NCBI RefSeq assembly: GCF_040448685.1
Contig: NZ_CP159290.1
Span: forward strand, 682,001-746,000
Reading direction: 5' to 3'
DNA length: 64,000 bases
DNA from: Cellulosimicrobium sp. ES-005
Lineage (GTDB): Bacteria > Actinomycetota > Actinomycetes > Actinomycetales > Cellulomonadaceae
The notes under the pieces were generated by a model, which was not told where the DNA came from, searched no databases, and saw nothing but the letters and a program-made list of their open reading frames with translations. A program made the translations under genes and the position numbers. The first letter of the stretch is position 1, and every line of letters starts with the position of its first letter. Shown here piece after piece: positions 49,886 through 58,707 of this stretch.

Positions 49886-49914
49886 TTGGACTTGGATAAC
49901 GGATCGGTTACGGT
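49886..49914 (+). promoter_or_regulatory. Promoter of the Rpf-domain gene
   Basis: TTGGAC (49886-49891), 17 bases, TACGGT (49909-49914). The spacer carries TAAC-GGATCG-GTTA, the same inverted repeat as at 41763-41791; 22 of 23 bases from GATAAC through GGTCGA match between the two. Confidence 0.65.
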
Positions 49915-50175
49915 CGAACGTCGCTCGCGTGCGAACGGCATGCCCCACGGTCCGTCCGGACCGCGGGAGACGTGCCCGGACCTCGCGGGCGGTGCGCCGT
50001 CGTCGGGCCCTGGGGAAGGGGCGCCGGGGTTGGCGCCGGCAGCCGGATCGGCCGCTCGAGACCCGCGGACGCACGTGTGCGCCCGCCGCGGAGGACGTAC
50101 GTCCGCCGCGGGCCGCGGGTGGCGCGCACGCGCCGTCGAGCCGCCGTGCCCGGGACCCCCGACGACTGGACCCGA
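49915..50175 (+). promoter_or_regulatory. Long structured leader of the Rpf-domain gene
   Basis: About 260 bases with no gene. Near 50075-50110 lies a strong GC hairpin around GGACGTACGTCC with CCGC-rich arms, and the last 70 bases match the leader end before 42003. No Shine-Dalgarno sequence precedes the GTG at 50176. A structured or leaderless-like translation start is possible. No known riboswitch was recognised. Confidence 0.4.
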
Positions 50176-51555
50176 GTGAAGAACCCCTTCCACCGGACCG
50201 CTGACGCGGCCGGCGCCCCCGAGAGCGCCGACACGACCCTCCAGAACCCCCCGACCCTCACCGACGGCCCCGCGGAGAGCCCCCAGAGCCCCGCGACCAC
50301 CGCCCGCCGTCGCCGCCGCTGGCCCCTCGTGGCCGGCGCCACCGCCGTCGTCCTGCTCGCGACCGGCGCCGTCGCCTACGGCAACGCGCGCAAGACCGTC
50401 CAGCTCGACGTCGACGGCCAGATCACCACCGTCACGACCTTCGCCGGGTCCGTCGAGGGCCTGCTCGCCGAGCAGGACGTCGCCGTGGGCGACCGCGACC
50501 TCGTCGTGCCCGACGTCGACTCCGCCCTGCGCGGCGGCGGCGACGTCGTCGTGCGCTACGGGCGCGAGGTGCCCGTCCAGGTCGACGGCTCCCAGTCCTC
50601 CGTCTGGCTGACCGCGCTCGACGCGGACGAGGCCCTGACGACCCTCGCCTCGCGCGGCAGCGACGTGCGCCTCGTGGCCTCCCGCTCCGGCGAGCGCGTG
50701 TCGCTCCCGATCCGCCTCGACGCGGACGGCCCCGTGAACGTCGTCGCGGACGGCGAGACCAAGGTCGCGCCCGACGGCAGCATCGGCATCGACGCGATCC
50801 TCGACCAGCAGGGCATCCAGCTCGGCGAGCTCGACCGCGTCCACGTGGAGAAGTCCGAGCAGATCGCCGCGGCTCAGGCCGACGCCGCTGCCGAGGCGGC
50901 ACCCGCCGAGGCCACCGCCGCCGCGACCGAGGACGCCGAGGCGGCGGCCGACGCCGCGCCGGTCTCGCTCGTCGTGCAGCGCGTGAAGGTCGAGGAGGTG
51001 CCCACCACGGCGGCCGTCCCGTTCGAGACGGTCACCGAGGAGGACGCGAACCGCTTCAAGGACCTCGACCCGGTCGTCAAGCAGGAGGGCGTCGAGGGCG
51101 TCCACACGACCGTGCACCGTGTCACCACGGTCGACGGCGTCGAGGAGTCGCGCGAGCTCGTCTCCGAGGGCGTCACTACGCCGCCGGTGAACAAGATCCT
51201 CGTGCAGGGCACCAAGGAGCGCCCCAAGCCCGAGCCGAAGGCCACGACGCAGCAGCGCTCGTCGACCCCGTCGTCGGGCGGCTCGTCCGCGCCGGCCGCC
51301 GACCTCGGCTCCGCCCCCGGCGGCGTCTGGGGTGCGCTCGCGCAGTGCGAGTCCGGCGGCAACCCCGCCACGAACACGGGCAACGGCTACTACGGCCTCT
51401 ACCAGTTCTCGCTCTCGACGTGGCAGGCGATGGGCGGCTCCGGCCTCCCGTCGGAGGCCTCGGCCGCCGAGCAGACGCAGCGCGCCCAGGCGCTCCAGGC
51501 CCGCTCGGGCTGGGGCCAGTGGCCCGCGTGCGCCCGCAAGCTGGGTCTTCTCTGA
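50176..51555 (+). CDS. rpfB: Resuscitation-promoting factor, RpfB-like
   Basis: A 459-residue wall enzyme from the GTG at 50176. Membrane anchor about 49-68, three DUF348 repeats (about 72-230), an Ala/Glu-rich insert ('[20 protein letters not shown]' region), G5 domain (about 265-345), a Ser/Pro linker and a true Rpf catalytic domain. The latter reads '[20 protein letters not shown]', '[20 protein letters not shown]' and '[20 protein letters not shown]', with the catalytic Glu in Q-C-E-S-G-G. It hydrolyses peptidoglycan and promotes regrowth from dormancy in relatives. It is followed by rsmA and ispE, the usual rpfB neighbourhood. A strong terminator separates it from rsmA. Confidence 0.92.
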   Translation: MKNPFHRTADAAGAPESADTTLQNPPTLTDGPAESPQSPATTARRRRRWPLVAGATAVVLLATGAVAYGNARKTVQLDVDGQITTVTTFAGSVEGLLAEQDVAVGDRDLVVPDVDSALRGGGDVVVRYGREVPVQVDGSQSSVWLTALDADEALTTLASRGSDVRLVASRSGERVSLPIRLDADGPVNVVADGETKVAPDGSIGIDAILDQQGIQLGELDRVHVEKSEQIAAAQADAAAEAAPAEATAAATEDAEAAADAAPVSLVVQRVKVEEVPTTAAVPFETVTEEDANRFKDLDPVVKQEGVEGVHTTVHRVTTVDGVEESRELVSEGVTTPPVNKILVQGTKERPKPEPKATTQQRSSTPSSGGSSAPAADLGSAPGGVWGALAQCESGGNPATNTGNGYYGLYQFSLSTWQAMGGSGLPSEASAAEQTQRAQALQARSGWGQWPACARKLGLL

Positions 51556-51585
51556 CCCGGTAGCACGACACACGGCCGCACCAGG

Positions 51586-51614
51586 GAGGGCGGGGCGCAC
51601 GGCGCCCCGCCCTC
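51586..51614 (+). terminator. Terminator after rpfB
   Basis: Perfect 13-bp inverted repeat (51586-51598 and 51602-51614) with loop ACG, GC-rich, 31 bases after the stop and before the rsmA promoter region. Confidence 0.8.
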
Positions 51615-51670
51615 TCGTCGTCCCCGCGACGTCCGGACCGTCCCCGCCCCGGTCGGTAGGCTTGCCTGTC

Positions 51671-52609
51671 ATGAGCGACACCCGCGGTGCCCTGCTGGGT
51701 CCGGCCGAGATCCGTGACCTGGCGGGTCGCCTCGGCGTCCGCCCCACCAAGACCCTCGGCCAGAACTTCGTGCACGACGGCGGCACCGTCCGCAAGATCG
51801 TGCGGGCCGCGGACGTGCGCCCGGGGGAGCGCGTCGTCGAGGTCGGGCCCGGGCTGGGCTCGCTGACCCTGGGGCTGCTCGAGGCGGGCGCGAGCGTCGT
51901 CGCGGTCGAGATCGACCCGGTCCTCGCGCAGCAGCTCCCGACGACGGTCGCCGCGCACGTGCCCGACCTCGGCGACCGCCTCGAGGTGGTCGGCGCGGAC
52001 GCCCTGGAGGTGACGACGCTGCCCGGGGAGCCCCCGACGGCGCTGGTCGCCAACCTGCCGTACAACGTGGCGGTGCCCGTGCTGCTCACGTTCCTCGAAC
52101 GGTTCGACTCGCTCGAGCGCGTGCTCGTCATGGTGCAGGCCGAGGTCGCGGACCGGCTCGCCGCCCCGCCCGGGTCGCGCACGTACGGCGTCCCCTCGGT
52201 CAAGGCCGCCTGGTACGCCGACGCCCGCCGCGCCGGGACGATCGGCCGCAGCGTGTTCTGGCCGGTGCCGAACGTCGACTCCGCGCTCGTCGCCCTCGAC
52301 CGCCGCGAGCCGCCGACCACGACCGCGACCCGGGAGCAGGTGTTCGCCGTCGTCGACGCGGCCTTCGCGCAGCGGCGCAAGATGCTGCGCTCCGCGCTGT
52401 CCGGCCTCGCGGGCTCGGCGAGCGTGGCCGCCGAGGTGCTCGAGGCCGCCGACGTCGACCCGCAGGCGCGCGGCGAGGTGCTGGACGTCGCGGCCTTCGC
52501 GCGCGTCGCCGAGCAGCTCGTCCTGCGCGGCGGCCTCGGCGAGCGCCCCGCCCGTGGCGCCGCACCCGCGGAGCGTCGCACCGGACGACCTGGCACAGTG
52601 GACGCGTGA
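51671..52609 (+). CDS. rsmA: 16S rRNA (adenine1518/1519-N6)-dimethyltransferase
   Basis: A 312-residue SAM-dependent enzyme (KsgA). '[20 protein letters not shown]' is the family N-terminus, '[20 protein letters not shown]' motif I, '[20 protein letters not shown]' motif II, and '[20 protein letters not shown]' the catalytic N-L-P-Y. '[20 protein letters not shown]' and '[18 protein letters not shown]' mark the C-terminal part. It dimethylates two adenosines in helix 45 late in 30S assembly. Start at the ATG at 51671. Its stop overlaps the GTG start of ispE (GTGA at 52606), so the two are coupled. Confidence 0.96.
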   Translation: MSDTRGALLGPAEIRDLAGRLGVRPTKTLGQNFVHDGGTVRKIVRAADVRPGERVVEVGPGLGSLTLGLLEAGASVVAVEIDPVLAQQLPTTVAAHVPDLGDRLEVVGADALEVTTLPGEPPTALVANLPYNVAVPVLLTFLERFDSLERVLVMVQAEVADRLAAPPGSRTYGVPSVKAAWYADARRAGTIGRSVFWPVPNVDSALVALDRREPPTTTATREQVFAVVDAAFAQRRKMLRSALSGLAGSASVAAEVLEAADVDPQARGEVLDVAAFARVAEQLVLRGGLGERPARGAAPAERRTGRPGTVDA

Positions 52610-53556
52610 CACCCCCGCGACCGCCGCGCATCGCCCTCGCGCCACCCCCGTCCGTCCGCGTGCGCGCACCCGGCAAGGTCAACCTCTCGCTCCGGGTCGG
52701 GGCGCTGCAGGACGACGGCTACCACCCGCTCGTGACGATCTTCCAGGCCGTCGGGCTGAGCGAGGACGTCGTCGCCCACCACGTGCCGCCGGGCTCGGGC
52801 GTCTCGCTCGGCGTGACCGGGCTCCAGGCCGACGTGGTGCCGACCGACGAGACGAACCTCGCGTGGCGGGCCGCCGTCGCGCTCGCCGAGCACGTGGGCG
52901 TCGACCCCGACGTTCGGCTCGAGATCCACAAGGAGGTCCCCGTCGCGGGCGGCATGGCGGGCGGCTCCGCCGACGCGGCGGCCGCGCTCGTCGCGTGCGA
53001 CGCGCTCTGGGAGACGGGCGTGCCCCGCGCCGACCTCGTCCGCCTCGCCGCGGGGCTCGGTGCGGACGTCGCGTTCGGTCTGGTCGGGCACACCGCCGTC
53101 GGGACGGGGCGCGGCGACGTGCTCACGCCCGCGATGACGCGCGGCGAGTTCCACTGGGTCTTCGCCGTCCAGGCCGACGGACTCTCCACGCCGGAGGTGT
53201 ACCGCACGTTCGACGAGACCGTCGGCGGCCCGGCCGAGCTCGACCTCGCCGAGGACACCGCGCTCATGCAGGCCCTGCGTGCCGGGGACGCGGTCGGGCT
53301 CGGGCAGGTGCTGCGCAACGACCTCCAGGGCCCCGCGCTCGCCCTGCGCCCCGAGCTGCAGCGGACCCTCGACGTCGCGACCGAGGCCGGCGCGCTCGGC
53401 GCGATCGTCTCCGGCTCCGGCCCGACGGTCGCCGCCCTCGCGCGCAGCCGCCAGCACGCGCTCGCGATCGCCGCGTCGTGGACCGCGAACGACGCGTGCG
53501 ACACCGTCTGGTGCACCACCGCGCCCGCCGCCGGCGCCCGCGTCGTCGCCCACTGA
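52606..53556 (+). CDS. ispE: 4-diphosphocytidyl-2-C-methyl-D-erythritol kinase
   Basis: A 316-residue GHMP kinase. '[20 protein letters not shown]' with the catalytic-site lysine, '[19 protein letters not shown]', the ATP motif '[20 protein letters not shown]' and '[20 protein letters not shown]' near the C-terminus all fit. It phosphorylates CDP-ME at the 2-hydroxyl in the MEP route to isoprenoids. Coupled to rsmA by a four-base overlap. The 316-residue length is normal for actinobacteria. Confidence 0.95.
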   Translation: MTPPRPPRIALAPPPSVRVRAPGKVNLSLRVGALQDDGYHPLVTIFQAVGLSEDVVAHHVPPGSGVSLGVTGLQADVVPTDETNLAWRAAVALAEHVGVDPDVRLEIHKEVPVAGGMAGGSADAAAALVACDALWETGVPRADLVRLAAGLGADVAFGLVGHTAVGTGRGDVLTPAMTRGEFHWVFAVQADGLSTPEVYRTFDETVGGPAELDLAEDTALMQALRAGDAVGLGQVLRNDLQGPALALRPELQRTLDVATEAGALGAIVSGSGPTVAALARSRQHALAIAASWTANDACDTVWCTTAPAAGARVVAH

Positions 53557-53616
53557 CCGCCCGCCGACGCGAGGCCCGCCACGCGCCGGACGGGGCGCTC
53601 GCGTAGTGTCGCCGTC

Positions 53617-54030
53617 ATGTCAGGGGACAGGCTCGGACTGCTCAGCCTGCGGCTCGACGCCGCGTACTGCCTCGTGCTCGGTGGCGCGGTCGCCGCACTC
53701 GCTCCGTCGTGGGCGCCGGCGCTGGGAGTGCCGGTGCCGGTCGTCGCGGGGATCGGGGTCGCGGTGGTGGTCTGGGCGGCCGCCGTCGCCTGGATGGCTG
53801 CGCGGCTGCGGCTGCGCGTCGCCCTCCGCACGGTCATGGTCGCGAACGTCGTCGCCGCCGCTGCCGTCGCCGCGTTCTCGGCGACGACGGCGGGCGTCCT
53901 CGTGCTGCTCGCGGTCCTCGCGGTCGCGGCGGACGTCGGGCTGTTCGCGGGCTCCCAGGCCGTCGCGCTGCGCCGGTTGGGCGCCGCCCCGGGCGGCGCG
54001 TCCGCGCAGTCGCCCGGCCCGGCGGTCTAG
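53617..54030 (+). CDS. Small four-helix membrane protein
   Basis: A 137-residue protein with four hydrophobic helices ('AAYCLVLGGAVAALAPSWAP', 'VVAGIGVAVVVWAAAVAWMA', 'VMVANVVAAAAVAAFSATTA', 'VLVLLAVLAVAADVGLFAGS') and a short charged tail with 'QAVALRRLGA'. It is of the small DoxX-like or 'integral membrane protein' kind found in actinobacteria; no activity can be assigned. It follows ispE by 60 bases and overlaps the convergent esterase by four bases. Confidence 0.65.
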   Translation: MSGDRLGLLSLRLDAAYCLVLGGAVAALAPSWAPALGVPVPVVAGIGVAVVVWAAAVAWMAARLRLRVALRTVMVANVVAAAAVAAFSATTAGVLVLLAVLAVAADVGLFAGSQAVALRRLGAAPGGASAQSPGPAV

Positions 54031-55049
54031 CGGTCGCGCAGCCAGGCGAGCTGACGGGCGAAGCGGTAGCCCTGGCCGCCCTCGTGCTCGTTGTAGCGGT
54101 AGACGTCGATCGCGCGCTCGGCCTCGGGCGCCGCCCCGGCGGCCGCGCCCCAGCCGTTGTACGCCGCGTAGACGGTGGACGGCGGGCAGACCTGGTCCAT
54201 GAGCGCGACGGAGAACAGCGCCGGTGCGGTGGCGCGGCGGCCGAGCACCGCCCCGTCGAGGTAGGACAGCGTGCGGAACACGGTCTCCTCCGCGTCGCGG
54301 TGGACGGCGAGGTAGCGCGTCAGCTCGCGGTACGGGTCGCGGTCGGTGATCTCGACGGCGCGGCGGTAGTGGCACAGGAACGGGACGTCCGGGAGGGCCG
54401 CGACGAGCCCGTCGGCGAGGCCCGCGACGGCGATGGCGATGCCGCCGCCCTGGCTCACGCCGTGCACGGCGACGCGCTCGGGGTCGACGCCGGGCACCGA
54501 GCGCACGGCGTCGACCGCCCGCACGCCGTCGGTGAAGACGCGGCGGTAGTAGTGGTCGTGCGGGTCCTCGATGCCGCGCGTGAGGACGCCCGGGACGGCG
54601 GGCCCCGACCCGGCCGGGTCGGGCGTGCCGCCGCCGCTGCCCCACTGGCTGCCCTGCCCGCGCGTGTCGACGACGAGGTGCGCGTACCCGGCGTTCGCCC
54701 ACGCGAGGTGCTCGTGGGGCAGCCCGCGACCGCCGCCGTACCCGAGGAACTCGACGACCGCGGGCAGCGGGGCGCCGTCGCCGGCCGCGGCGGCGCGGGC
54801 GGCCTCGGCGGGCCGCACGAGCCACGCCTTGACGGGCTGGCCGGCGAACCCGGGGAACGTCACGTCGTCGACGACGACGAGGTCGAGGCCGGTCTCCACG
54901 CGCTCCAGCCGCACCGACCGAGCCAGGTCCCCGCCCGCCTCGCGGGACTCCGCGAGGGTCCGCGCCCAGAAGGCGTCGAGGTCGGCGGGCTCGTCGAGCA
55001 CGGGGGCGTAGGTCTCGAGCTCGGCGAGGGGCAGGTCGAAGAGCGGCAC
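54027..55049 (-). CDS. axe1: CE7-family acetyl xylan esterase / cephalosporin-C deacetylase
   Basis: A 340-residue alpha/beta hydrolase of carbohydrate esterase family 7. The RGQ motif at 130-132 ('VVDTRGQGSQWGSGGG'), the nucleophile Ser199 in 'VAVHGVSQGGGIAIAVAG', Asp285 in 'SVALMDQVCPPSTVYAAYNG' and His322 in 'YRYNEHEGGQGYRFARQL' give the expected triad. No signal peptide, so it removes acetyl groups from imported xylo-oligosaccharides in the cytoplasm. It diverges from the glycosidase-like gene at 55266 with an operator-like site between. Co-control with the LacI regulon is likely. Confidence 0.9.
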   Translation of the reverse strand: MPLFDLPLAELETYAPVLDEPADLDAFWARTLAESREAGGDLARSVRLERVETGLDLVVVDDVTFPGFAGQPVKAWLVRPAEAARAAAAGDGAPLPAVVEFLGYGGGRGLPHEHLAWANAGYAHLVVDTRGQGSQWGSGGGTPDPAGSGPAVPGVLTRGIEDPHDHYYRRVFTDGVRAVDAVRSVPGVDPERVAVHGVSQGGGIAIAVAGLADGLVAALPDVPFLCHYRRAVEITDRDPYRELTRYLAVHRDAEETVFRTLSYLDGAVLGRRATAPALFSVALMDQVCPPSTVYAAYNGWGAAAGAAPEAERAIDVYRYNEHEGGQGYRFARQLAWLRDR

Positions 55050-55141
55050 GGGGCGATCCTCCGGTCAATACGTCTGATGTCCGACATTCAGGTGCGGTCG
55101 GGACGACTCTAGCGTCGCGGCCCGGCGCACCGTGAGGACGC

Positions 55142-55157
55142 TAATAATGCGCATCAT
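55142..55157. promoter_or_regulatory. LacI-type operator, site A (esterase/glycosidase intergenic)
   Basis: TAATAATGCGCATCAT: A/T-rich arms around ATGCG, in the gap between the divergent CE7 and glycosidase-like genes. It is directly followed by CCCTTTGACC, with TTGACC as a -35-like element. Related to sites B and C near the lacI-type gene. Confidence 0.5.
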
Positions 55158-55265
55158 CCCTTTGACCTGCGCCGTGCCCGTCCGGCGACACTGCCAGCAG
55201 CCCACGTCTCCACGTGGCGCCCGGCGGCGACGACGCCGCCGGCGAGGAACCGACGGAGGTCCCCT

Positions 55266-57305
55266 GTGAGAACCCGAGCAGCAGCACCACGCCGCAGACC
55301 GCGCGCCGTGGCGACGGCGGTCGCCACCCTGACGGCGGTCCTCGCCGCCGGGGCGGTCGTCCCCGCGGCGGCCCTCGCCGCGGGACCGCCGCCCGCGGTC
55401 ACGGCCGTCACCACGACCGGGGCGACGACCGGGGTGACGGTGACGGCCGACGGCCCGTCCGCGTCCGACCTGCCCGTGTTCGAGTACCGCGGCGTGGTCA
55501 CCGACAAGGAGTCGATGATCTACAACCCGACGGACGAGTTCATCTTCCCGAGCGTCTTCCACGCGGGCGCGTACCTCGACGACCCGCTGGGGGAGTGGTA
55601 CCTCTACTACGCCCCGCACGACTCCCCGGGCGGGATCTCGCTCATGTACGCCGACTCGCTCGAGGGCCCGTGGACGGAGTACGCGCACAACCCGATCGTC
55701 GCGAACGAGTGGCTGCCGTTCTACGAGCGCGTCTCGCACGTCTCGTCGCCCGACGTCCTGTGGGACGACGCGACGGACCAGGTGCTCCTGTACTTCCACG
55801 GCGAGAACTCCACGACGCGCTGGGCGACGTCGCCCGACGGCGTGACGTTCCACGACTCCGGGGTCGCGGTCACCAACGCCGACGGCGGTGCCGGGACCAC
55901 CGAGACGTCGTACGCGCGCGTCGTCGAGCACCCGGACCCGTCGTCCGGCTACCGGTTCGCCATGACGTACATGCAGAACCGGACCGACAACATCCGGCGC
56001 ATCAAGGTGGCCGAGTCGGTCGACGGCAAGACCTGGGACGTGCGGCCCGACCCGCTCGTCGTGCCCGACGCCGCGACCGGCACGAACGTGTCCGGCGGCA
56101 ACCTGTGGGAGTGGGAGGGCCAGCTCTACGTGGTCTACCACGGGTCCACGGGCATCACGTTCGCCCGCACGCTCGACCCGACGATGACCGAGGTCGGGCC
56201 GCGCTGGGAGCTGCACCGGGCCAGCGGCGTCGGTGACGACACCGGGCGGGTGGCTGCGCCCGAGATCGTGACCGACGGCGACGAGACCTACCTCTTCTAC
56301 GAGTCCGGCGACCGGCTGGGCGCGACGATCGCGTGGGCGCAGCGCGACCCCGACGCCGTCCGCCCGCCCGAGCCAGGCCAGGACCCCGACCCGCTGCGCG
56401 AGCAGTGCAGCGGCGCCGCGTCCGACGAGTTCGACGGCGAGTCCCTCGACCCGGCGCTCTGGTCGGTCGTCCGCGCGGGCAGCGCCCGGCACGAGCTCGT
56501 GGACGGCGCGCTGCGCGTCCCGACCTACCCGACCGGCGTGGCTGGCGCCGCGCTGCCGCTCCAGGCGGTCCCGGACGGGCCGTGGGAGGTCACGGCGGCC
56601 GTCTCCGTCTCCCCGACCGAGCGCTTCCAGCAGGGCGGGCTGCTCCTGTACCGCGACGACGCGAACTACGCGAAGCTCGACCTCGTGCACGGCTCGCTCG
56701 GCCCGCGCCTCGAGTTCATCTGGCGCCAGAACGGCACCGACCGCAACACGGGGTTCGACTCGGTCGTCCCGCCGGCAGGGCTCGGCGAGACGTTCTGGTT
56801 GCGCCTCACGAGCGACGGGAGCGCCGTGCAGGCGTCGGTGTCGGTCGACGGCGTCGAGTTCGCGCCCTGGGGCCGCACCGTGGACGTCGCGGCGCTCGGC
56901 GCGACGGGCGTCGGGCCGTTCGCGATGCGCGGCTCCGCGACGCCGCCGGAGATCGTCGCGTCGTTCGACTGGTTCCGGTGGACCCCGACCGCCGAGGAGG
57001 CGGCCGCGTGCGACGACGACGCGCCCGCCGTCGAAGTGCAGGCCGTGACGCGCTGCCTCGCGGGCCGCGCGTACGTCGCGGTGACCGCGCGCAACGAGGG
57101 GGACGCCGCGGCGACGGTCCGGCTCGTGACGCCGTTCGGCGAGCGCACCGTGGCCGACGTCGCGCCCGGGCGCAGCGCCTACCAGTCCTTCGCGACGCGC
57201 TCGACGTCGGTCGCGGCCGGGGAGGCGAGGGTCGACGTCGCCGGGCCGGACGGCGTCGGGCGTGGCTCGACCTCGGCGACCTACGACGCGCTGACCTGCG
57301 GGTAG
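55266..57305 (+). CDS. Secreted beta-propeller glycoside-hydrolase-like protein (GH43-like)
   Basis: A 679-residue secreted protein from the GTG at 55266, with GGAGGT upstream. Signal peptide about 1-39, ending A-A-L-A-A-G. Residues about 65-370 form a five-bladed-propeller pattern with repeated 'WYLYYAPHDSPGGISLMYAD', 'SSPDVLWDDATDQVLLYFHG', 'LWEWEGQLYVVYHGSTGITF' and 'APEIVTDGDETYLFYESGDR' units, of the GH43/GH117-type clan. Residues about 385-575 resemble a DUF1349-type concanavalin-like domain ('GGLLLYRDDANYAKLDLVHG'), often fused to GH43. A final small domain has paired cysteines. It should act outside the cell on plant or microbial polysaccharide; substrate uncertain. Followed by a strong terminator. 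Confidence 0.7.
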   Translation: MRTRAAAPRRRPRAVATAVATLTAVLAAGAVVPAAALAAGPPPAVTAVTTTGATTGVTVTADGPSASDLPVFEYRGVVTDKESMIYNPTDEFIFPSVFHAGAYLDDPLGEWYLYYAPHDSPGGISLMYADSLEGPWTEYAHNPIVANEWLPFYERVSHVSSPDVLWDDATDQVLLYFHGENSTTRWATSPDGVTFHDSGVAVTNADGGAGTTETSYARVVEHPDPSSGYRFAMTYMQNRTDNIRRIKVAESVDGKTWDVRPDPLVVPDAATGTNVSGGNLWEWEGQLYVVYHGSTGITFARTLDPTMTEVGPRWELHRASGVGDDTGRVAAPEIVTDGDETYLFYESGDRLGATIAWAQRDPDAVRPPEPGQDPDPLREQCSGAASDEFDGESLDPALWSVVRAGSARHELVDGALRVPTYPTGVAGAALPLQAVPDGPWEVTAAVSVSPTERFQQGGLLLYRDDANYAKLDLVHGSLGPRLEFIWRQNGTDRNTGFDSVVPPAGLGETFWLRLTSDGSAVQASVSVDGVEFAPWGRTVDVAALGATGVGPFAMRGSATPPEIVASFDWFRWTPTAEEAAACDDDAPAVEVQAVTRCLAGRAYVAVTARNEGDAAATVRLVTPFGERTVADVAPGRSAYQSFATRSTSVAAGEARVDVAGPDGVGRGSTSATYDALTCG

Positions 57306-57329
57306 CGCGGCCGACGAGCACCGCACAGC

Positions 57330-57368
57330 GGGCCCAGGGATGCACCTCGGAGGTGCGTCCCTGGGCCC
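57330..57368 (+). terminator. Terminator after glycosidase-like gene
   Basis: An inverted repeat with outer 11-bp arms (57330-57340 and 57358-57368) and inner pairing of TGCACCT with AGGTGCG, 25 bases after the stop. Confidence 0.7.
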
Positions 57369-57422
57369 GTCGTGCATCCTCCGGCGGACGCCCACCGGGG
57401 CGGCGGCGACCGTCGCGCCGCC

Positions 57423-57435
57423 GATTATGCGAATC
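57423..57435. promoter_or_regulatory. LacI-type operator, site B
   Basis: GATT-ATGCG-AATC, a 4-5-4 inverted repeat with the same ATGCG centre as sites A and C. It lies 54 bases before site C and 142 bases before the lacI-type gene, a spacing suitable for two repressor dimers to act together. Confidence 0.5.
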
Positions 57436-57476
57436 ACCGGCGACGGACCGAGGCCCGGAGTGCCAGCGTTCGCGAC

Positions 57477-57493
57477 GTAATAATGCGTATTAC
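57477..57493. promoter_or_regulatory. LacI-type operator, site C
   Basis: GTAATA-ATGCG-TATTAC, a perfect 6-5-6 inverted repeat. Seven bases further comes TTGACC, as at site A. It lies 71 bases before the LacI-family gene and is the best operator of the three; autoregulation is likely. Confidence 0.6.
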
Positions 57494-57564
57494 CGCGTTG
57501 ACCCGCACGCGCCGCTCTGGCGAGACTCCTCGCACGTCATCGACGACGTGATCGAGGAGGATCC

Positions 57565-58707
57565 ATGCCGAGGCACCGCATCACCCAGGCCGACGTCGCC
57601 GCCATGGCCGGCGTCAGCCAGGCGACGGTCTCGTTCGTGCTGAACGACAGCACGCCCGCCGGGGTGCGGATCAGCGAGGAGACCCGTCAGCGCGTGCTCG
57701 ACGCGATCCGCATCACCGGCTACTCGGCGAACCCCGTGGCCCAGCGCCTCGCGGGCGGGCACAACCAGATCCTGGGCGTCTTCACCTACGAGGCGACGTT
57801 CCCGCGCGCCGGCCGTGACTTCTACGGCCCGTTCCTGGTCGGCATCGAGCACGCGGCCGAGAAGCTGGGCATCGACATCCTGCTGTTCACGAGCGCGCGC
57901 GTCGTCGACGGCCGGCGCCGGCTCACGCGCGACGGCTGGCAGCGCCTCGGGATCGCCGACGGCTGTCTGCTGCTCGGCCAGCACGAGGACCGGGGCGAGC
58001 TCCAGCACCTGCTCGACACGAACTACCCGTTCGTCTTCATCGGCAAGCGCGGGAGCGACGGCGGGCGCCTGCCCTACGTCGGCGCCGACTACGTCGCGGC
58101 GACGGCGCGCCAGGTCGAGCGCCTCGTCACGCTCGGCCACGAGCGCATCGGCTACGTCGGGCCGCGCGGCACCGACCAGCCGACGCTCGACCGCGTCGAC
58201 GCCTACCGCGCCACGATGAAGGCGCACGGGCTCACCGTGCGCTTCGTCGAGCTCGACGACGTCCCGGCCACGGCCGCGGAGATCGTCGACCAGCGCCTCA
58301 CGGCCGTCGTCGTCGCCCCCGAGAACTACCCCGAGGAGCTCGTCGACGAGCTCGAGGGGCGCGGGGTCCGCGTGCCCGACGACGTCTCCTTCCTCCTCCT
58401 GGGCCAGCCCCACCACGGGCGTCCGGGCGGTCGCCGGTGGTCCGGGTTCTCGATCCCGCGCGAGGAGATGGGGGCACGCGCCCTCGTCCTGCTCTCGCGT
58501 CTCGTCGCCGAGTCCGGCTCGGGCCGTTCCGACCGCAGGTCCGCGCGCGCCGCCCGGGTCCCCGAGGACGAGCTGCACCAGCTCCTCGAGTGCGTCGACG
58601 TCGACGGCGAGACCGTCGCCGCGCCACCGCCCGCGCCGCCCCCCGGGGCCAGATCGTCCTTGCCGACCTCAGAGCACCCGAGCACCAGAGAAACGGAACC
58701 AGCGTGA
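57565..58707 (+). CDS. LacI-family transcriptional regulator
   Basis: A 380-residue regulator with GAGGAG before the ATG. The N-terminal HTH 'ITQADVAAMAGVSQATVSFV' and hinge 'GYSANPVAQRLAGGHNQILG' are standard for the family. The sugar-binding domain follows ('GRDFYGPFLVGIEHAAEKLG', 'VTLGHERIGYVGPRGTDQPT', 'VAPENYPEELVDELEGRGVR', 'VPDDVSFLLLGQPHHGRPGG'). The C-terminal 50 residues are a Pro-rich tail beyond the usual domain. It probably controls this operon and the divergent CE7/propeller pair through sites A to C. Its stop overlaps the start of the FAD gene. The inducer is not known; xylan- or arabinan-derived sugars are guesses. Confidence 0.85.
   Translation: MPRHRITQADVAAMAGVSQATVSFVLNDSTPAGVRISEETRQRVLDAIRITGYSANPVAQRLAGGHNQILGVFTYEATFPRAGRDFYGPFLVGIEHAAEKLGIDILLFTSARVVDGRRRLTRDGWQRLGIADGCLLLGQHEDRGELQHLLDTNYPFVFIGKRGSDGGRLPYVGADYVAATARQVERLVTLGHERIGYVGPRGTDQPTLDRVDAYRATMKAHGLTVRFVELDDVPATAAEIVDQRLTAVVVAPENYPEELVDELEGRGVRVPDDVSFLLLGQPHHGRPGGRRWSGFSIPREEMGARALVLLSRLVAESGSGRSDRRSARAARVPEDELHQLLECVDVDGETVAAPPPAPPPGARSSLPTSEHPSTRETEPA

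Noticed and set aside
48982-53553. Very long (1523-codon) minus-strand open frame across rpfB, rsmA and ispE
   Set aside because: The plus strand here carries unmistakable housekeeping genes. The antisense product is repetitive Gly/Arg/Asp-rich sequence typical of the opposite strand of high-GC genes.
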